Shown piece after piece: positions 1-11,624 of a stretch of DNA of 64,000 bases; the first letter of the stretch is position 1, and each line of letters begins with the position of its first letter. Source of the stretch: Rhyacophila brunnea (Eukaryota > Arthropoda > Insecta > Trichoptera > Rhyacophilidae); contig JAGYXB010000463.1 in NCBI GenBank assembly GCA_022495005.1, positions 1,240,001-1,304,000 on the forward strand. Direction: 5' to 3'. The translations under genes were made by a program, and so were the position numbers. A model generated the notes under the pieces. That model saw only the letters and a program-made list of their open reading frames with translations, was not told where the DNA came from and did no database searches.

Positions 1-126
1 CATGTAACGCCATCAGATTCCGAATCCGATCACTATTTATGATACATAATTACAACAAACAGATAGAAACATCAAAATAAAATAAAACGTATTATTTAAA
101 ATTATTAAAATTTGTAAATTAATTTT

Positions 127-215
127 AGTTCTCCATTTATGTGCCCCCCCTTATGTCTTGTGCCCTAGGCGGTTGCCTAGTTCGCCTATATGGACGCACC
201 GGCCCTGATTGTAAC
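127..215 (-). mobile_element. hAT-like terminal remnant
   Basis: Read on the minus strand this starts CAGGGCCGGTGCGTCC, runs through a conserved block about 'GGCAACCGCCTAGGGC' and ends in a C/G run. This resembles the ends of widespread hAT-type elements in arthropods. No partner end is visible, so it is a fragment. The rest of 1-649 looks like intron or intergenic AT-rich DNA with no exon that I can support. Confidence 0.4.
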
Positions 216-649
216 AATTATAATACCTCAATACATAAATATGATAAAGTACCTTCGATAGTCGTTGATAGCAGCCCATAGCAGTCTTGTGTATAGAATA
301 TATGCGCTGACCTATCAATTGAAAGCCCAAATGATAATAATGTCCTTTTGTATACAATAACTAATAAGTGTTTCTAATTCTCTTGTGATATAATTACAAA
401 TTGCTTTCAGAGGTTATCAGGTAGGTCAAATAATGATTCCAAGAGGTTTTAATTAGGTATTGGAAAATAGCTATGTTTTGTTGGATTTATATTAATGAAA
501 AGCCACTCTTTAAAACTATAGTGGAGGAATCCCCGGGCTTCTTCTTATGAGTCTGTTGGGAGGATGTCAGTACTTATTAATTGAATAAGTAACTTAATAG
601 TCTCTATAACCATTTCATGGATTCAATCATGTTTTTTTTTACTTTTCAG

Positions 650-3600
650 AGCCTGTCAAAAAAGACAATATTAGTAGTTATGCTGCGGACACGTTTGAAG
701 CTCTAAGTTTGGCTTCGAGACTTAATTTCAGACCCGGAGTATCCAAGACATTCTTCCTCTTCCCCTGTACTAAGTGTGAAATGATATCTCTCCAGGTAAC
801 CATAATATTTAATGTAATTTTTATTCTACATCATATTCAATAAACTGGTTTCATGTATCAGTTAAGCAAATATCTTACTTGAATATAGAAAACAATCGGG
901 ACCTAATGCATAGACATATTTAGTGGTTTAAGTCAATGCTTCCCAAACTTTGTCATACCACAACAGACCCCAAAATATGAAAAAATAATCCCAGCTCCTC
1001 TCCGCTGAAAATAAATCATTTTAGTTACATATCAAAAGCATTAATAATTATTAATACATATACATATTTATCACAAACAAAATAAAATGAGAAATAATAT
1101 TTACTATGCGCGAAGCCTACAAAAACAATTTAATCAGAGGTATAATGTGTAAAACATTTTGTAAATAAATATTTGTAGTTTTTCTGACATTTCGCGGCCC
1201 CCCATCTAAGCCCTACAGCCCCCCAGAAGGCTGCGGCTCATGACCTGAAGAATGAGATAGAATCCATGAGAAAAGGAAACCAACAATTTTTGTACTGACA
1301 TCAGCGGTTTCTTCAAACTAAACAACACATTTGTATTGTTGGTAATATGGTGTAGAGATTAATCAAATTAATAAAATTAATTAAATAGTACATCGATCTA
1401 TTTTGTTATTATTTAATAATATTTTTTAGTATTTCGTTCACCCATCCTTGATATTTTTTTGTCAATCCCGTCTTTATTCACATCGATAGGACACGACTTG
1501 GCCCCACTAATACACCAACGGCACGTCGAGGTGGACCTTTAAAAAATCATTTAATATCAATCAAATGAATGCTTCTAATTGTTTTTTTTTTTTTAGTTGG
1601 ACTATTCTGTGGTCCATCAAGTGCTCATGGACTCCTCGGTTACTCTGCATATCGTAATGGATGATGATTTCACCCTGGGCAAGAAACGAATCGCCAAAAC
1701 TCTCTTTGGTTTGTATTTTGTCTGTAAAGTTTTTGAATCCTCCATAAATAAATAAGGGATGGAAGTTAAGATCTTGTAATGACAATGATTTATCTTGTAA
1801 TGACATTGATATCATGGTGTATTTGTAGGTATTGACAGTACCCTGGCATACACAACAAAAGACGTGCGAGAGTTGGTAGGAGACGCAGAGCTGAGACAGC
1901 AAATCAAGTTACCAAAGGCCAAGCTAGGATTCTGTGCATCACTCGCCATGGAAACCAATGGTATGTTAAAAATCCAAGCAATTGATTTGTGTTAAAAATA
2001 TCTAAGTATTATAATTGTAATGTTATCATTTGAACACAAATTTCTCCACAATTCATGATTCAATTCAATTCATAATTAATGATGATATAATATTGGAAAA
2101 TATCTGCTTCCTACTCCCATGTGCCTAACCACCCAATTTCGAGTCACCACCGGCGGCGGCTCCTCTAATACCATGCAAGTGCTACGCACTGCCTGCATTT
2201 TTGAAGAAATCGCTCTACTTTTCATTGTTATTCATACGTGTATCACTCACTTCGCGAAGTAGAACATGTAGCAGTATTATGAACAATACTCCGTTCATGA
2301 GCGCAAAGCGATTGCGATCCAAATAGATTTTCAGTTTGCACAGGATTACAATGAGGTCATTGTATACTACTTATACGGTAGTCGAATGTTCCTGTAATGG
2401 CGTTTTGTGTAGATTTTTTACATACTTTTAGATCGGCGCACGAAACGAAGGACTCTAGAAACAAAAACGCCAGTTTCAGTTTTATAACAATGTTGGGGAG
2501 TTAATTTTTAATTATTTTACAGTTAACATATTTAATGAATCGCCAACATTTTACGAAAATACAAACTGCGGCGTTTATTTCTAAACCACTCGAATACATT
2601 CAAAATAATAAAAAAAAACATATCAGCGGTTATTTATTTGGCTAACGCATTGTTCGCTCAAAGCGTAAAGCCATAAACTGTGAAATTTATATTTCTTTAT
2701 TGATATTAAATCATTCTAGCTGTTCAAACACTTTTTTGTGAAATAGTATAAATAAACAAAGACATATTTAATTTACCTTCTGAGAAGTCAGTAAGAGAAC
2801 ACGGCAGTGATTGATGTAATCATGAAAAGACGCTTTACGACCTTACGTGGCTAGGACCGTGCTGCGGATGCCGCCAAAGAGAGTGACACGTCTTACTCTT
2901 ATGGCACAGCCTCAAGGGTTCCGTCGCCATGGCCGGCCCTCCCTCACCGTGCAGCGGTGCCACAAAAGCGACCTACGTGCTGCAGGTCTGACATGGCGGG
3001 AGGCGCAAGAGTTGGCAATGGACCAAGGGAAGTGGCGCGAACTTGTGCTTGCCCTATGCCTCAATGCTGGGTCGTGACAGGGTGAAAGAAGAAGATCTTC
3101 TCTTTATAGAAGGTAAACCATTGGGGACTACCAGAAAATGCTATTCTGAAGACCACCGGCCGCCACTGGTCACCACCCATAAGTTAAGAACCTCTGAGAA
3201 TAAATAACCAGTGATTATTCTCATTATTTCCATTAGAAGTAATTTGACAATGCGACAGCATCTTCATTGGTGGGTAAAGGGACAGTCGGACGAGAATCAT
3301 AAGCAGAATATGAATGGCTCATGACCGAGATCAGCAGTAATGAGGAAATGATCGAGAAGAATTTAATTTGAATTGCATTGCCACGTTTTCTTTTAGGTAC
3401 TATATTTGTATCGAGTAAAATGAAATCATCGGAACCTGGTGGCGGGCGTCGAGCCGCCGGCGTACTTGGGGAAAGAGCAGCGAGGTCTTCCAGGCCATGC
3501 GAGAGAGCCAGATGCGAATGTCATGCGTCACGCTTCAAATGTACACCATCTTGCACGAGGAGTTTCGCCAAGTCTGTAAGTATACAAATTATACCGTAAA

Positions 3601-5625
3601 AAGTAAAGATTTAACTCTTGAAATGGTTATGTCTCGGCCATACTTGTGTTATCAGTTTCTGTAGGTTTCTCATTACCAGAATAAATCATAAATTACTCCA
3701 ATCTTCTTCCAAACATATCCAAAGATGTTGACGTAAACCTTCTATACCTAGCACCGGCTACCAAACATTTTTAGAGTTGCGACCCCCCTTTATAATAGCC
3801 AACTAATCTATGATCCCCATACTACATATTCATAAAAAGACACTTAATAGTACAAAGAAATCACATTTTAGAATATTATTCAAAAATTTACATGTGGATT
3901 ATCAATCATCACACTTTTATTCACCTTACTAGTCTCTTTGTTTACTGTCAAAACTTTTATACTTATCTTGTCTCTTGAATAAGTATATTTTATCTTTTCT
4001 GTCAGTAATTATTTTGTATGTAGATTTATTGTTCTTTGCACTTTTTAGTGTTTAACTTAACAATTAATAATTATAACTTATTAATTTAACAATTTTATAG
4101 TGAAACTGTTTTCGAAACTGTTTGTGAAACAGAATTCTCTGATTTCTGATTAACAACATCATCATCATCAGGAGTGCGACAACCGGGTGTGGGTCTTGGC
4201 CTCCTCCAACAGCTCCCTCCACCTGTCCCTATCCAATGTGGCCGCTTTCCAATTCGGTACCCCAAGAATACGGCAGTCAGTGGCAGCTCCATCCAACCAG
4301 CGAATCTTTGACCTGCCTCTTCTTCTACGCCCTATTGGATTGCTGGACATGACTCTCTCTGCCGGTTCATTGTCATTCATATAGTGCACATGACCTAGCC
4401 ATCGCAGTCTCCCAATCTTAATTGATTGAACTGCGCTGCAATCTTCGTACAGCCCATAGAGCTCAGCATTATATCTTCTCCTCCAATTGGTGCCGTCCCT
4501 GATCGGTCCATATATATGGCGGAGAATTTTTCTTTCTAAGATGTTCAGGGCTCGTTCATTTCGCAGAGTTAATGTCCAGGTTTCCGATGCTTAGGGGAGC
4601 ACTGGCTTTACAAGTGTCTTGTAAAGAGTGCTTTTAGTTCGGCGAGATAGTATGCGGGACTTAAAATGTCTTAACAGGCCAAAGTGGCATTTATTCGCAG
4701 ACATGATTCTCTTGTTGATTTTTTCTGTAATATTATTATGTCGAGTTACAAGAGAACCAAGGTATATGAAACTGTCGACCGTATCAAACTTGTATGCACC
4801 AATATCTAACTTTGGTGCGCCTTCTCGTGGTGTGACATAGACAGGCATGTATTTAGTTTTTGCCTCGTTTATTTGTAAGTCCATTCTTTTGGCAGAGGCT
4901 TCTAGTGCTGTGAATGCCTTTTTCAGTGCCAATTCTGATATGGCAATGATGTCGATATCATCGGCATACGCCAGCAGCTGCACAGGCTTAGTAAATATCG
5001 TGCCGCCGCCACGGGCATCAATCTTTGCATCCCGTATCGCCTTTTCTAGCGCAATATTGAAAAGAAGGAATGCCAGAGCGTCACCTTGCCTGAGGCCATT
5101 CAGTGATATAAATGGCTCAGATATTTCCGCTTGAAGCTTCACCCGGCATTGTACTGGTGTCATTGTCATCTTTACAAGTTTAATTATTTTCGTGATTTTT
5201 CTGATTGACAACAGTTTTCACAATTTTGCACCTGTAAATTTAGTGATTAATTTTTTAAATGTTTTGGCATATGATTTTGACGCATTTTAAAAGTTATAAA
5301 TCATTACATATTATTATGTTAAATTACTTACACAATATATATGTATTTTTTGTTTGATTTTGATTATATGTTTGACATCAATTTTTTAAATAGGTAGATG
5401 AATTTTTCATAACATTTCATGGAACCGAAAATCTGAATTCTGATTTTAAAGAGGTTTTAATTTGTAACTGGCTTTCAAATTATTACTTACTAATACAGTT
5501 TTGTTTTGACAATATTCTTTCAGACAATCGGAGACATCTCATTATCGATTTGGGACAGCTCGGAAATGGATTACTACATTGACAACTTTTTAGATATACC
5601 AGTGCCGACATTGACAGCACCTTGA
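650..5625 (+). CDS. 3' end of a VWA-like / large lipid-transfer-type secreted protein gene (5 exons, partial)
   Basis: Five exons join in phase: 650-795, 1597-1708, 1829-1960, 3397-3575 and 5524-5625 (TGA at 5623). Each is bounded by AG and GT, and together they encode the last 222 residues; the 5' part lies outside the window. The protein opens with a segment containing RPGVSKTFFLFPC, then alternating hydrophobic strands (VTLHIVMDDD), a KLPKAKLGFC segment, and a cysteine-rich stretch (CERARCEC, then CTPSC) before a short acidic, aromatic tail. The strand pattern and FRPGVSKTF motif resemble the VWA-like C-terminal region I associate with insect apoLTP/vitellogenin-type lipid-transfer proteins, so it is probably secreted. 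That family call is from memory and tentative; the exon structure is well supported. The 2-bp split codon at the first exon shows that more coding sequence lies upstream. The introns hold LINE and hAT debris. Confidence 0.65.
932..1240. mobile_element. Degraded hAT-type non-autonomous element
   Basis: The left end reads TGCTTCCCAAACTTTGTC and the right side carries CGCGGCCCCCCATCTAAG. These are the typical terminal words of hAT (Charlie-like) elements. It lies in the intron between the first two visible exons of the lipid-transfer-type gene. No coding capacity remains and no target-site duplication is clear. Confidence 0.4.
2830..3110 (+). mobile_element. LINE 3'-end fragment (reverse-transcriptase C-terminal tail)
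   Basis: A frame starting at 2847 encodes ARTVLRMPPKRVTRLTLMA, then a GRPSLTVQRCHKSDLRAAG-like segment, LTWREAQELAMDQGKWREL and a stop at 3077. The LGHVLRM-type start, the GRP motif and the D.G.WREL ending are typical of the C-terminal tail of insect non-LTR retrotransposon polyproteins. Only the last 75 or so residues survive, so it is a 5'-truncated insertion in the third intron of the upstream gene. Confidence 0.6.
3750..3880. mobile_element. hAT-like terminal fragment
   Basis: The sequence GCACCGGCTACCAAACATTT followed by TTGCGACCCCCCTTTATAA matches the usual terminal pattern of hAT elements ('CGGTTACCAAAC...GCGACCCCC'). AT-rich sequence follows up to the RTE insertion. No opposite end can be paired confidently. 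Confidence 0.35.
4147..5215 (-). mobile_element. 5'-truncated RTE-like LINE with reverse-transcriptase domain (broken)
   Basis: On the minus strand, 5211-4591 encodes RT fingers/palm motifs: ISLNGLRQGDALAFLLFNIA, then LLAYADDIDIIA containing the catalytic YADD, then the downstream IYLGSLVT block. The frame stops at VLP* where a VLLYGSETW-type motif is expected, and continues in register as SETWTLTLRNERALN..., so there is at least one nonsense change. Further on, 4389-4168 encodes a RDRWRELLEEA tail. The element ends on a short (GAT)n tail at about 4150-4170, the kind of microsatellite 3' end seen in RTE-type LINEs. The 5' part is missing. It lies antisense in the last intron of the upstream gene. 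Confidence 0.75.
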
Positions 5626-6224
5626 AAACAAATACTTATTCCAAAGACATCAATATAGATATACTAACATAAATCGTCTGGGGTTCGAATTTAGTACCTA
5701 TGTAATCTGGGTTATAATTTCTTGAGGTAGGCCCTGCCAATTAACGTATTCTACGTTATAATACCGAATGATACGCAGCGGACAAGTTATACTGGTAGAT
5801 CTATATTACGTATCAATTAAAACAAAGATCTAATCGAATCTAAAAAAAGATATTATGGAATTAACTTACAAACTTGTTTTGTTATAAGTACAATTATTTT
5901 TATATAATTTGAATTTTGAAAGGACTTAATATTAAAATACTATATAATTTTTACTATTAATTAAGTTTTAAAGGGCGACAACTGGGAGTCGTGGAACTGC
6001 TTATTCTTTTGCTATATACGGATGCATATCCATTTGTGTAAACATGGCTACTGACATGCAAGTGGATATAATATGTCCATTTCTAGGAAAAGAATAATTA
6101 TAAATCACGGGACAAGACTAGTCGCAAGTGGAATTAAGATCTAAATTATCATTATATTAATTTAAAGAGTAATAATTATTACAAAGAAATATTGAATTGT
6201 TTGTAAATATTGTTTTAAATTTCG
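5626..6224 (+). other. 3' UTR and downstream AT-rich DNA of the first gene
   Basis: Directly after the TGA at 5623. There are several AT-rich polyadenylation-like signals but no single convincing one. No ORF, RNA gene or paired repeat is seen. Confidence 0.35.
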
Positions 6225-6228
6225 TATA

Positions 6229-6448
6229 CAGTAGAACCTCTGTTATCCGGATTTCTTTTTGATAATCAGTTTCTAATGGTCATATTGAAAAGGTAGAATT
6301 TCGAATGAATAATTAGTAAAAAAAATAATATTAAAAACGTTTATTTTAGAAGTAAAATAGATGTTTTATTATTTTTTCGATTATCGGGATTTATCATTAT
6401 CCGGACTGTCTTCATCTCCAATTAATCCAGATAAACGAGGTTCTACTG
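6229..6448. mobile_element. pogo/Tigger-like MITE (220 bp)
   Basis: The left end CAGTAGAACCTCTGTTATCC pairs with the right end GATAAACGAGGTTCTACTG. TA dinucleotides flank both sides (6227-6228 and 6449-6450), matching the TA target duplication of Tc1/mariner-pogo elements. Internal words such as TTATCCGGA are typical of Tigger-derived MITEs. It has no coding capacity. Confidence 0.75.
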
Positions 6449-6449
6449 T

Positions 6450-8148
6450 AGTTGCATAAGTATGTCATAATGTTATATTTTTTTATACAGACTATTTATA
6501 AAATTTCTAAATAATTAGTTTTTAACTAGTGTAAAAGATCTGTACTTCAAAAAAGAGTAAAATAATGTGTAATATTTTTGTATTGATTAATTAAAAATAA
6601 TTAAATTTACATAACTGAAAGGTGAATTTTATTTAATTATCCATAAATATCCAATGTCACTATTTCTGTGATAATATAATGTCATTCTGAAATAGTCATT
6701 CTTCCTACAAAATAGCAACCAACCATCAAAATAATTTGACGGCTTGGAAAGAAACACAGTAGTTGGTTATCTTTGTTATGAACAGAAATGGAATCTCTCG
6801 GGTTTGTTTTGCAGCGTTATTTATTGTAGTGATATCAGAAAAATTTAATAATTTTTTTTATGTAAATAAGACTTATGTCATGTGTGCGCTCAAGTTAGGG
6901 CTCCTACAGACTAAGAGTCAAGGCACGCGTGCGGCATATCTTAGACTGACTGTATATCGAACACGATGATCACTCCGTGTCGCCATACAAGTAAGCTAGA
7001 TCGACATTGACATTGGCATTGCGCTGGACATCTGGCCAGACAAAACATTTATAGCTTTATGGACTAATATATATAAATGGATAATACACCTTTTTTTTCC
7101 TAAGCTGAAAAATTAGTCTTCCGACCATGCCCAATCCTTATAGGATCATATGGGCGTCCACAGAGTGGAGGTTTATATTAACAGATTTTGTTTTTAGGAG
7201 AAATGAATGTCAGCCACTTGCGGCAGCGTGTGTCTGAGCTCTAAAGCGAAATATTCTCAGAAGTGGTGGTGGTTTTAAAACACGAGACAAAATTTGCCTG
7301 TTTTAAAGAGGGTGCAACGCATTTTGACAATAGTTATGAATTCTCTTATATTATGTAACATAATAATAATATGTAATTAAACCTACTTAATTAGTAACCT
7401 TATTAAATAATTTTAAACATAACTTTCCTGGTATTATGGCCTGTTTCCACTAAAATTAGTATTACTGTTTGAAAAAATGATGAAAGATATTATTCATTGG
7501 GTATTTCATTTTTGTGTAACCTGTAACATGGTAACACCTCCAAAAGCACAGCAACCGGTTATGGACCTCACCTCGGTCAATATTCTTTTTAGTCGGCTAA
7601 CTCGTGCTGCGGTACGCTCGGAGTGATGTTAAAATCGTTTTCGAATGTAAAGTGTAATCTATTTCTCTTCTGATTTTAGGAATATGGGTATTGTTTATTT
7701 TTTTTAGATAAAATATCTGGAGTTATTATTTTAGCCTTACCAGAAGATAAGTGTGACACAGGTAGCATATAAATAAAACATGTTGTCTGGTGAATTGATA
7801 TTTATTTGTTTCTTTAATTTACACAAGGTTATCTTTTTTTAATATTATAATTATTCTTAATTTATCGGAATTAACATTACATTTAAGATCTGTTCTTATT
7901 TATAAATCACAGAACTAGGTCTGTTCGGTTTTACAAAAGGGACGCTAACTAACTTACCACGGGGTTTTCTTTTTTTTAAAATTCTTCCTAACCCACGCCG
8001 ACTCATGAAAGAACTCCTGTGATTGGCCAAATCCGATAGGATGATCTTTTGATTTGGCGAATCACGAGGACGACTTCAGTGCCGGCGCGTGACGAATTTA
8101 GGATTATGTTACCCGCGGCAAAAATTACAATACTTATTTGAATTTACG
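6450..8148. other. Intergenic AT-rich DNA
   Basis: Apart from the SINE copy listed within it, I see only short random ORFs and no conserved coding pattern. A slightly GC-richer stretch near 7980-8110 has no recognisable element. Confidence 0.3.
7088..7205 (-). mobile_element. tRNA-derived SINE, 3' part
   Basis: On the minus strand this matches the 3' body of the SINE at 21851-22095. Shared words are AAAACAAAATCTGTTAA, CCTCCACTCTGTGGA, ATATGATCCT and AGGATTG.ATGG. The tRNA-like head is absent, so the copy is 5'-truncated. Confidence 0.65.
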
Positions 8149-9555
8149 TAAGGTGAGTTAGGGTAAGTGCGGCATATAAATTGACTAGATGAACTTTAAG
8201 CTGATGTTGAACTTTAAACGATTGTAATATCTCTTCGAAATTTTTGTTGACTGTTCACCAATAATCTCTTTTTCGACTACCATATTCATTAGATGTAGAT
8301 GTTGCATGATTAATTATAAATAGAAACAAGGCGAGTAGACGCTCTTACCCCCGCATTTGGGGTAAGAGCATCTAGTTAAAAATTTTCACTGGTGTCATTC
8401 AATCATTAGAAGTAGAAGGTGCTTGAATAAGTATGTTATTTTCCTCACCAAATATTGAAGAATCTGCTGATTTTTGATGTGTTAATTCATCCGCAGATTG
8501 TGTCATTGCAAATGATCCCTGATCAATACAATGCTCACAATCAATTAAAGTTTCCGTAATATTTTTACTGTCAATCATAGGGTCAAACTTGTCTTAGCCT
8601 AAAACATTTCAATTAAATGACTGAATCCTCCCCTTTTAAATACGTTTTTGATTATTTGGTAGTCAAGTTATTTCTAGGTTTCTGTGATTATTCTTGAAAA
8701 TCATTTTTAGGCAGTTTTGAACCTACGTGTAGTCTGCCATTTCACCAATGATTCATCCCAAGCATCTTTCAGGAGGCAATTTTAAAATTGTCACATTATT
8801 TTTTCCTGCTTCTTCTATTAGGCTGACAGTCAAGTGTGACGTATGATCTCATAAATCAATAATACAGGCCAAGATGCTCCTATCCAAGAGCGAAAAGTTT
8901 TTTTCGCTCTACTGAAAAGTTAACAATTTAGATTTGGTGTGTTATTCCATGAAGTAATCGGTCATTTCGATATGATGCACTGCACGGTAGCTATTTAATC
9001 TGTGGCCTTATATTTTAAGTAATGTACTGTATGAATCTAGAGGTTTTATTAAAAAATGTTTAGGTACCACAAATTACAAATTCAATACATTTTTTATTTC
9101 AAAGAACATCTCTAGCCAAAAACTTGTCCATACAAAAAAATACAGAATATGGGGTAAGAGCATCTGACGCTCTTACCCCATGATATATGTTTGGCGGGGT
9201 AAGTACATCTAGTTCAATAAAACATAATCATTTGCATTAATCATAAATCTTACAGTCGGAACACAAATCACAATTTAAAACAAAGTTACTCACCTTCTTA
9301 GCACGAAAGATTGTTGAGATACGATCGATTGAAAAAAAATGTCCAACTTGATATTCGACTTCAAACGAACGTCAAACTCTTAGTTGTCATACTGGACACA
9401 TTAAACATTATTATGATGCCATCTTTGGGTGTTGGCATACATTTATGTATTTGTAATAGATTCCTATTGACGGCAGTAATTACATTCATTGCAGTAAAAA
9501 GTTATTAAACCTATATGCTCTTCCCCCGTAGACGCACTTACCCTAACTCACCTTA
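8149..9555. mobile_element. Non-autonomous DNA transposon with GGGTAAG motifs (1.4 kb)
   Basis: The left end TAAGGTGAGTTAGGGTAAGT is matched in inverted orientation by ACTTACCCTAACTCACCTTA at the right end (9536-9555). TA at both borders is compatible with a TA target site. Subterminal copies of the words GGGGTAAGAGCATCT and GACGCTCTTACCCC occur at about 8337-8376 and 9150-9183, and GGGGTAAGTACATCT at about 9196. They look like repeated transposase-binding sites. The internal ORFs are not recognisable. Confidence 0.7.
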
Positions 9556-10867
9556 TTTATATATATTTTTTTTTAATCTTAAAATTATTGCTTTCGTCCA
9601 TCACCATTTACACTTTAAGGTTTATTTTTATCGCAACTCCTCCCAGTATGTGATTTTCACACACCGGACAAGGGCCTTTACTTATGAATAAGACATTTAA
9701 GTAGTTGAGCAAGGAATCCGATTAGGCGTTTTATGATGCCGTTTCAAGAGGTTAGGGTTACATTCCGGCTTATAATTATTAAATGATTCTTTCACACCGG
9801 GAGAAGCTCGCCTGTAACAGGGATGTGTCAATGGGTTATAAATTATTACCTATCATTTGTGATTTTATGACAGGTTTGGACCGTTTGTATGTCTTATTGT
9901 AAGGGTGTATATGTAATGACAATACCTACATTCCATGTACAGATTCTTAGCTCCGGTATGCGTATGCACACTTACACCAATACAGAGGTTGACGACTTTT
10001 CCCCATGGAAATAATTTGAAGACATTCTAGCATATTTTCATGCCAAATGAATGTTTGTTTGCCTGGCATATTATTTGCATCAATGGGAATGCGCAGCGTT
10101 GATAAGGCCGCATAAAATACCCACCCCAGGGCGCCAAGTCATTGCGGATCCTCTCTAATACGTGCCGATCAAGATTTTGGAAGGTTGCCATTTTGAACAC
10201 TGTTGGCACAACTTTGAAAGATGCCCAATATTCATTAAGCAATGCTCTACGTCCGGATAACGGGTGTGGACTCGTGGTGGAAAAAGATTTATCTGATTGT
10301 ATACTGTTTAGCAAAATTGTATAGTAACTGCTGGGTTTACTTGTGGCACAATTTAACCCCATTTTGAGCAACGTAAATATTTATTCTATTTCCGAGAAAT
10401 AAAATATATTTGCAGTCAATCGTAAAATTAAAAACCATTATGAATAAAGGATAAATATACATACTCATATTAATTAATTTTTCCTTGTAGTTTTGTCAAT
10501 ATATTGTTTATTATTATTCAGAAGCTTTGGATTTGCAATTTTTTACTGTGGCTACTAAATGACAAATGTCATTTTTGACGTTTGTTTGAACTTGGGTTTG
10601 GGTACCTACTTATTGACGTTGACTTTGAGTTGGCTTTTGGTATTACATATTAATCATTTTGTTTACAAAATAAGGAGCTGATATGCTAGTACATGGACCC
10701 GTTTTGTTTGTGAAGATATTGAAATTATTATATCCATTATTGGTGGTATTTATTTACCAGTATATTATTATACTAGTTACTGGAGATTGACTTGAAAGTT
10801 CAATTTCAATATCAAATCTAACTACACCTATTAGGTTTTTGGGCTGCCACGATGTATTTGTTCGCCC
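9556..10867. other. Intergenic DNA, nothing recognised
   Basis: Moderately AT-rich. ORFs of 60-114 codons on both strands lack recognisable motifs and overlap each other. I cannot support a gene here. Confidence 0.3.
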
Positions 10868-10925
10868 TCCATTCCCCCACGTTTCGAGTTCGTAGCGAAG
10901 GCCCTTCTTGAGAGATAATGTAAGT
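10868..10925 (-). mobile_element. Penelope-like element terminal fragment
   Basis: The words CACGTTTCGAGTTCGTAGCG and AAGGCCCTTCTTGAGAGAT line up with the better-preserved terminal repeat of the Penelope-like element at 17676-17714 (CGTTTCGGGCTCGTTGCAGA, GGCCATTATCAAGAGATG). Only this terminal block is present. Confidence 0.5.
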
Positions 10926-10941
10926 AGTTGACTCCGTGTCA

Positions 10942-11352
10942 CAGTGACGTCCCTTGGTAAAATGCAGCCCTTAAGCAGACTTAGAATGCCATCCCCTTTC
11001 ATCTTTAGTTTCAAATTGTATGGAAATTTGGTAGATACATACGCAACTGCTTTATTATCTTAAACAGACAAATGCAAGAAACATCAAAAAAAAATGACAT
11101 TTTGTACCTACTGGGGATTAGAGAACTTTTACGAAACCTTCTCTCGAACAGTGGTAGTCATAGGTGGGTGAAGGTGTAACCCGGTGACTGCTGTGGAGGC
11201 CCCCCTGTGAAATGAAACTAAAATCTCAGTATTTTCTAAGGCATCTGCTTTCAAAAGTTGTACTGATCCTATTCGTTCATTCATTTGCCGCCGTTTAAAA
11301 TTTGCCATTTCTAAGCAACTTATAACCTGCCTACCCCCAGGGGACGTCACTG
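10942..11352. mobile_element. CAGTGACG-ended MITE with 4-bp GTCA duplication (411 bp)
   Basis: The left end CAGTGACGTCCCTTGG pairs with the right end CCAGGGGACGTCACTG. The four bases before the element and the four after it are both GTCA, a 4-bp target duplication. TIRs with a 4-bp duplication are compatible with a CACTA/Chapaev-type origin, but that assignment is inference. It lies just upstream of the zinc-finger gene. A relative at 60348-63744 has been interrupted by another transposon. Confidence 0.65.
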
Positions 11353-11624
11353 GTCACAGTAGTAAAATTGCATGACTAAAAAATTTAATGCTTGCACAAA
11401 GCACAGCATGAAAATATCGTAAAAATATTGCGGTTAGCTTAGATTTAGTAAAAAAAACTGTCATGGCTTAATAAATAATGTGTTGATGGTTTTTTAGATT
11501 ATATTTCTATTGCAATCGTGTTGCGAATAGTGGATAGTCTTAATATAATAATATTACTTTCGTTTTGTTTGATATAGGGTGGTGTGCGAAACAGCGGACA
11601 ACTTCTTATAGTTATTTTTTAATT

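Noticed and set aside
10027..10371. 114-codon minus-strand ORF
   Set aside because: No recognisable motif, no flanking splice signals that extend it, and it overlaps an equally plausible plus-strand ORF. Treated as chance.
11565..11624. Alternative in-frame Met of the zinc-finger gene at 11565
   Set aside because: It would add 20 residues with no ZAD-type character, in sequence that looks like 5' UTR. The Met at 11625 gives the more typical short acidic lead, although the choice is not proven.
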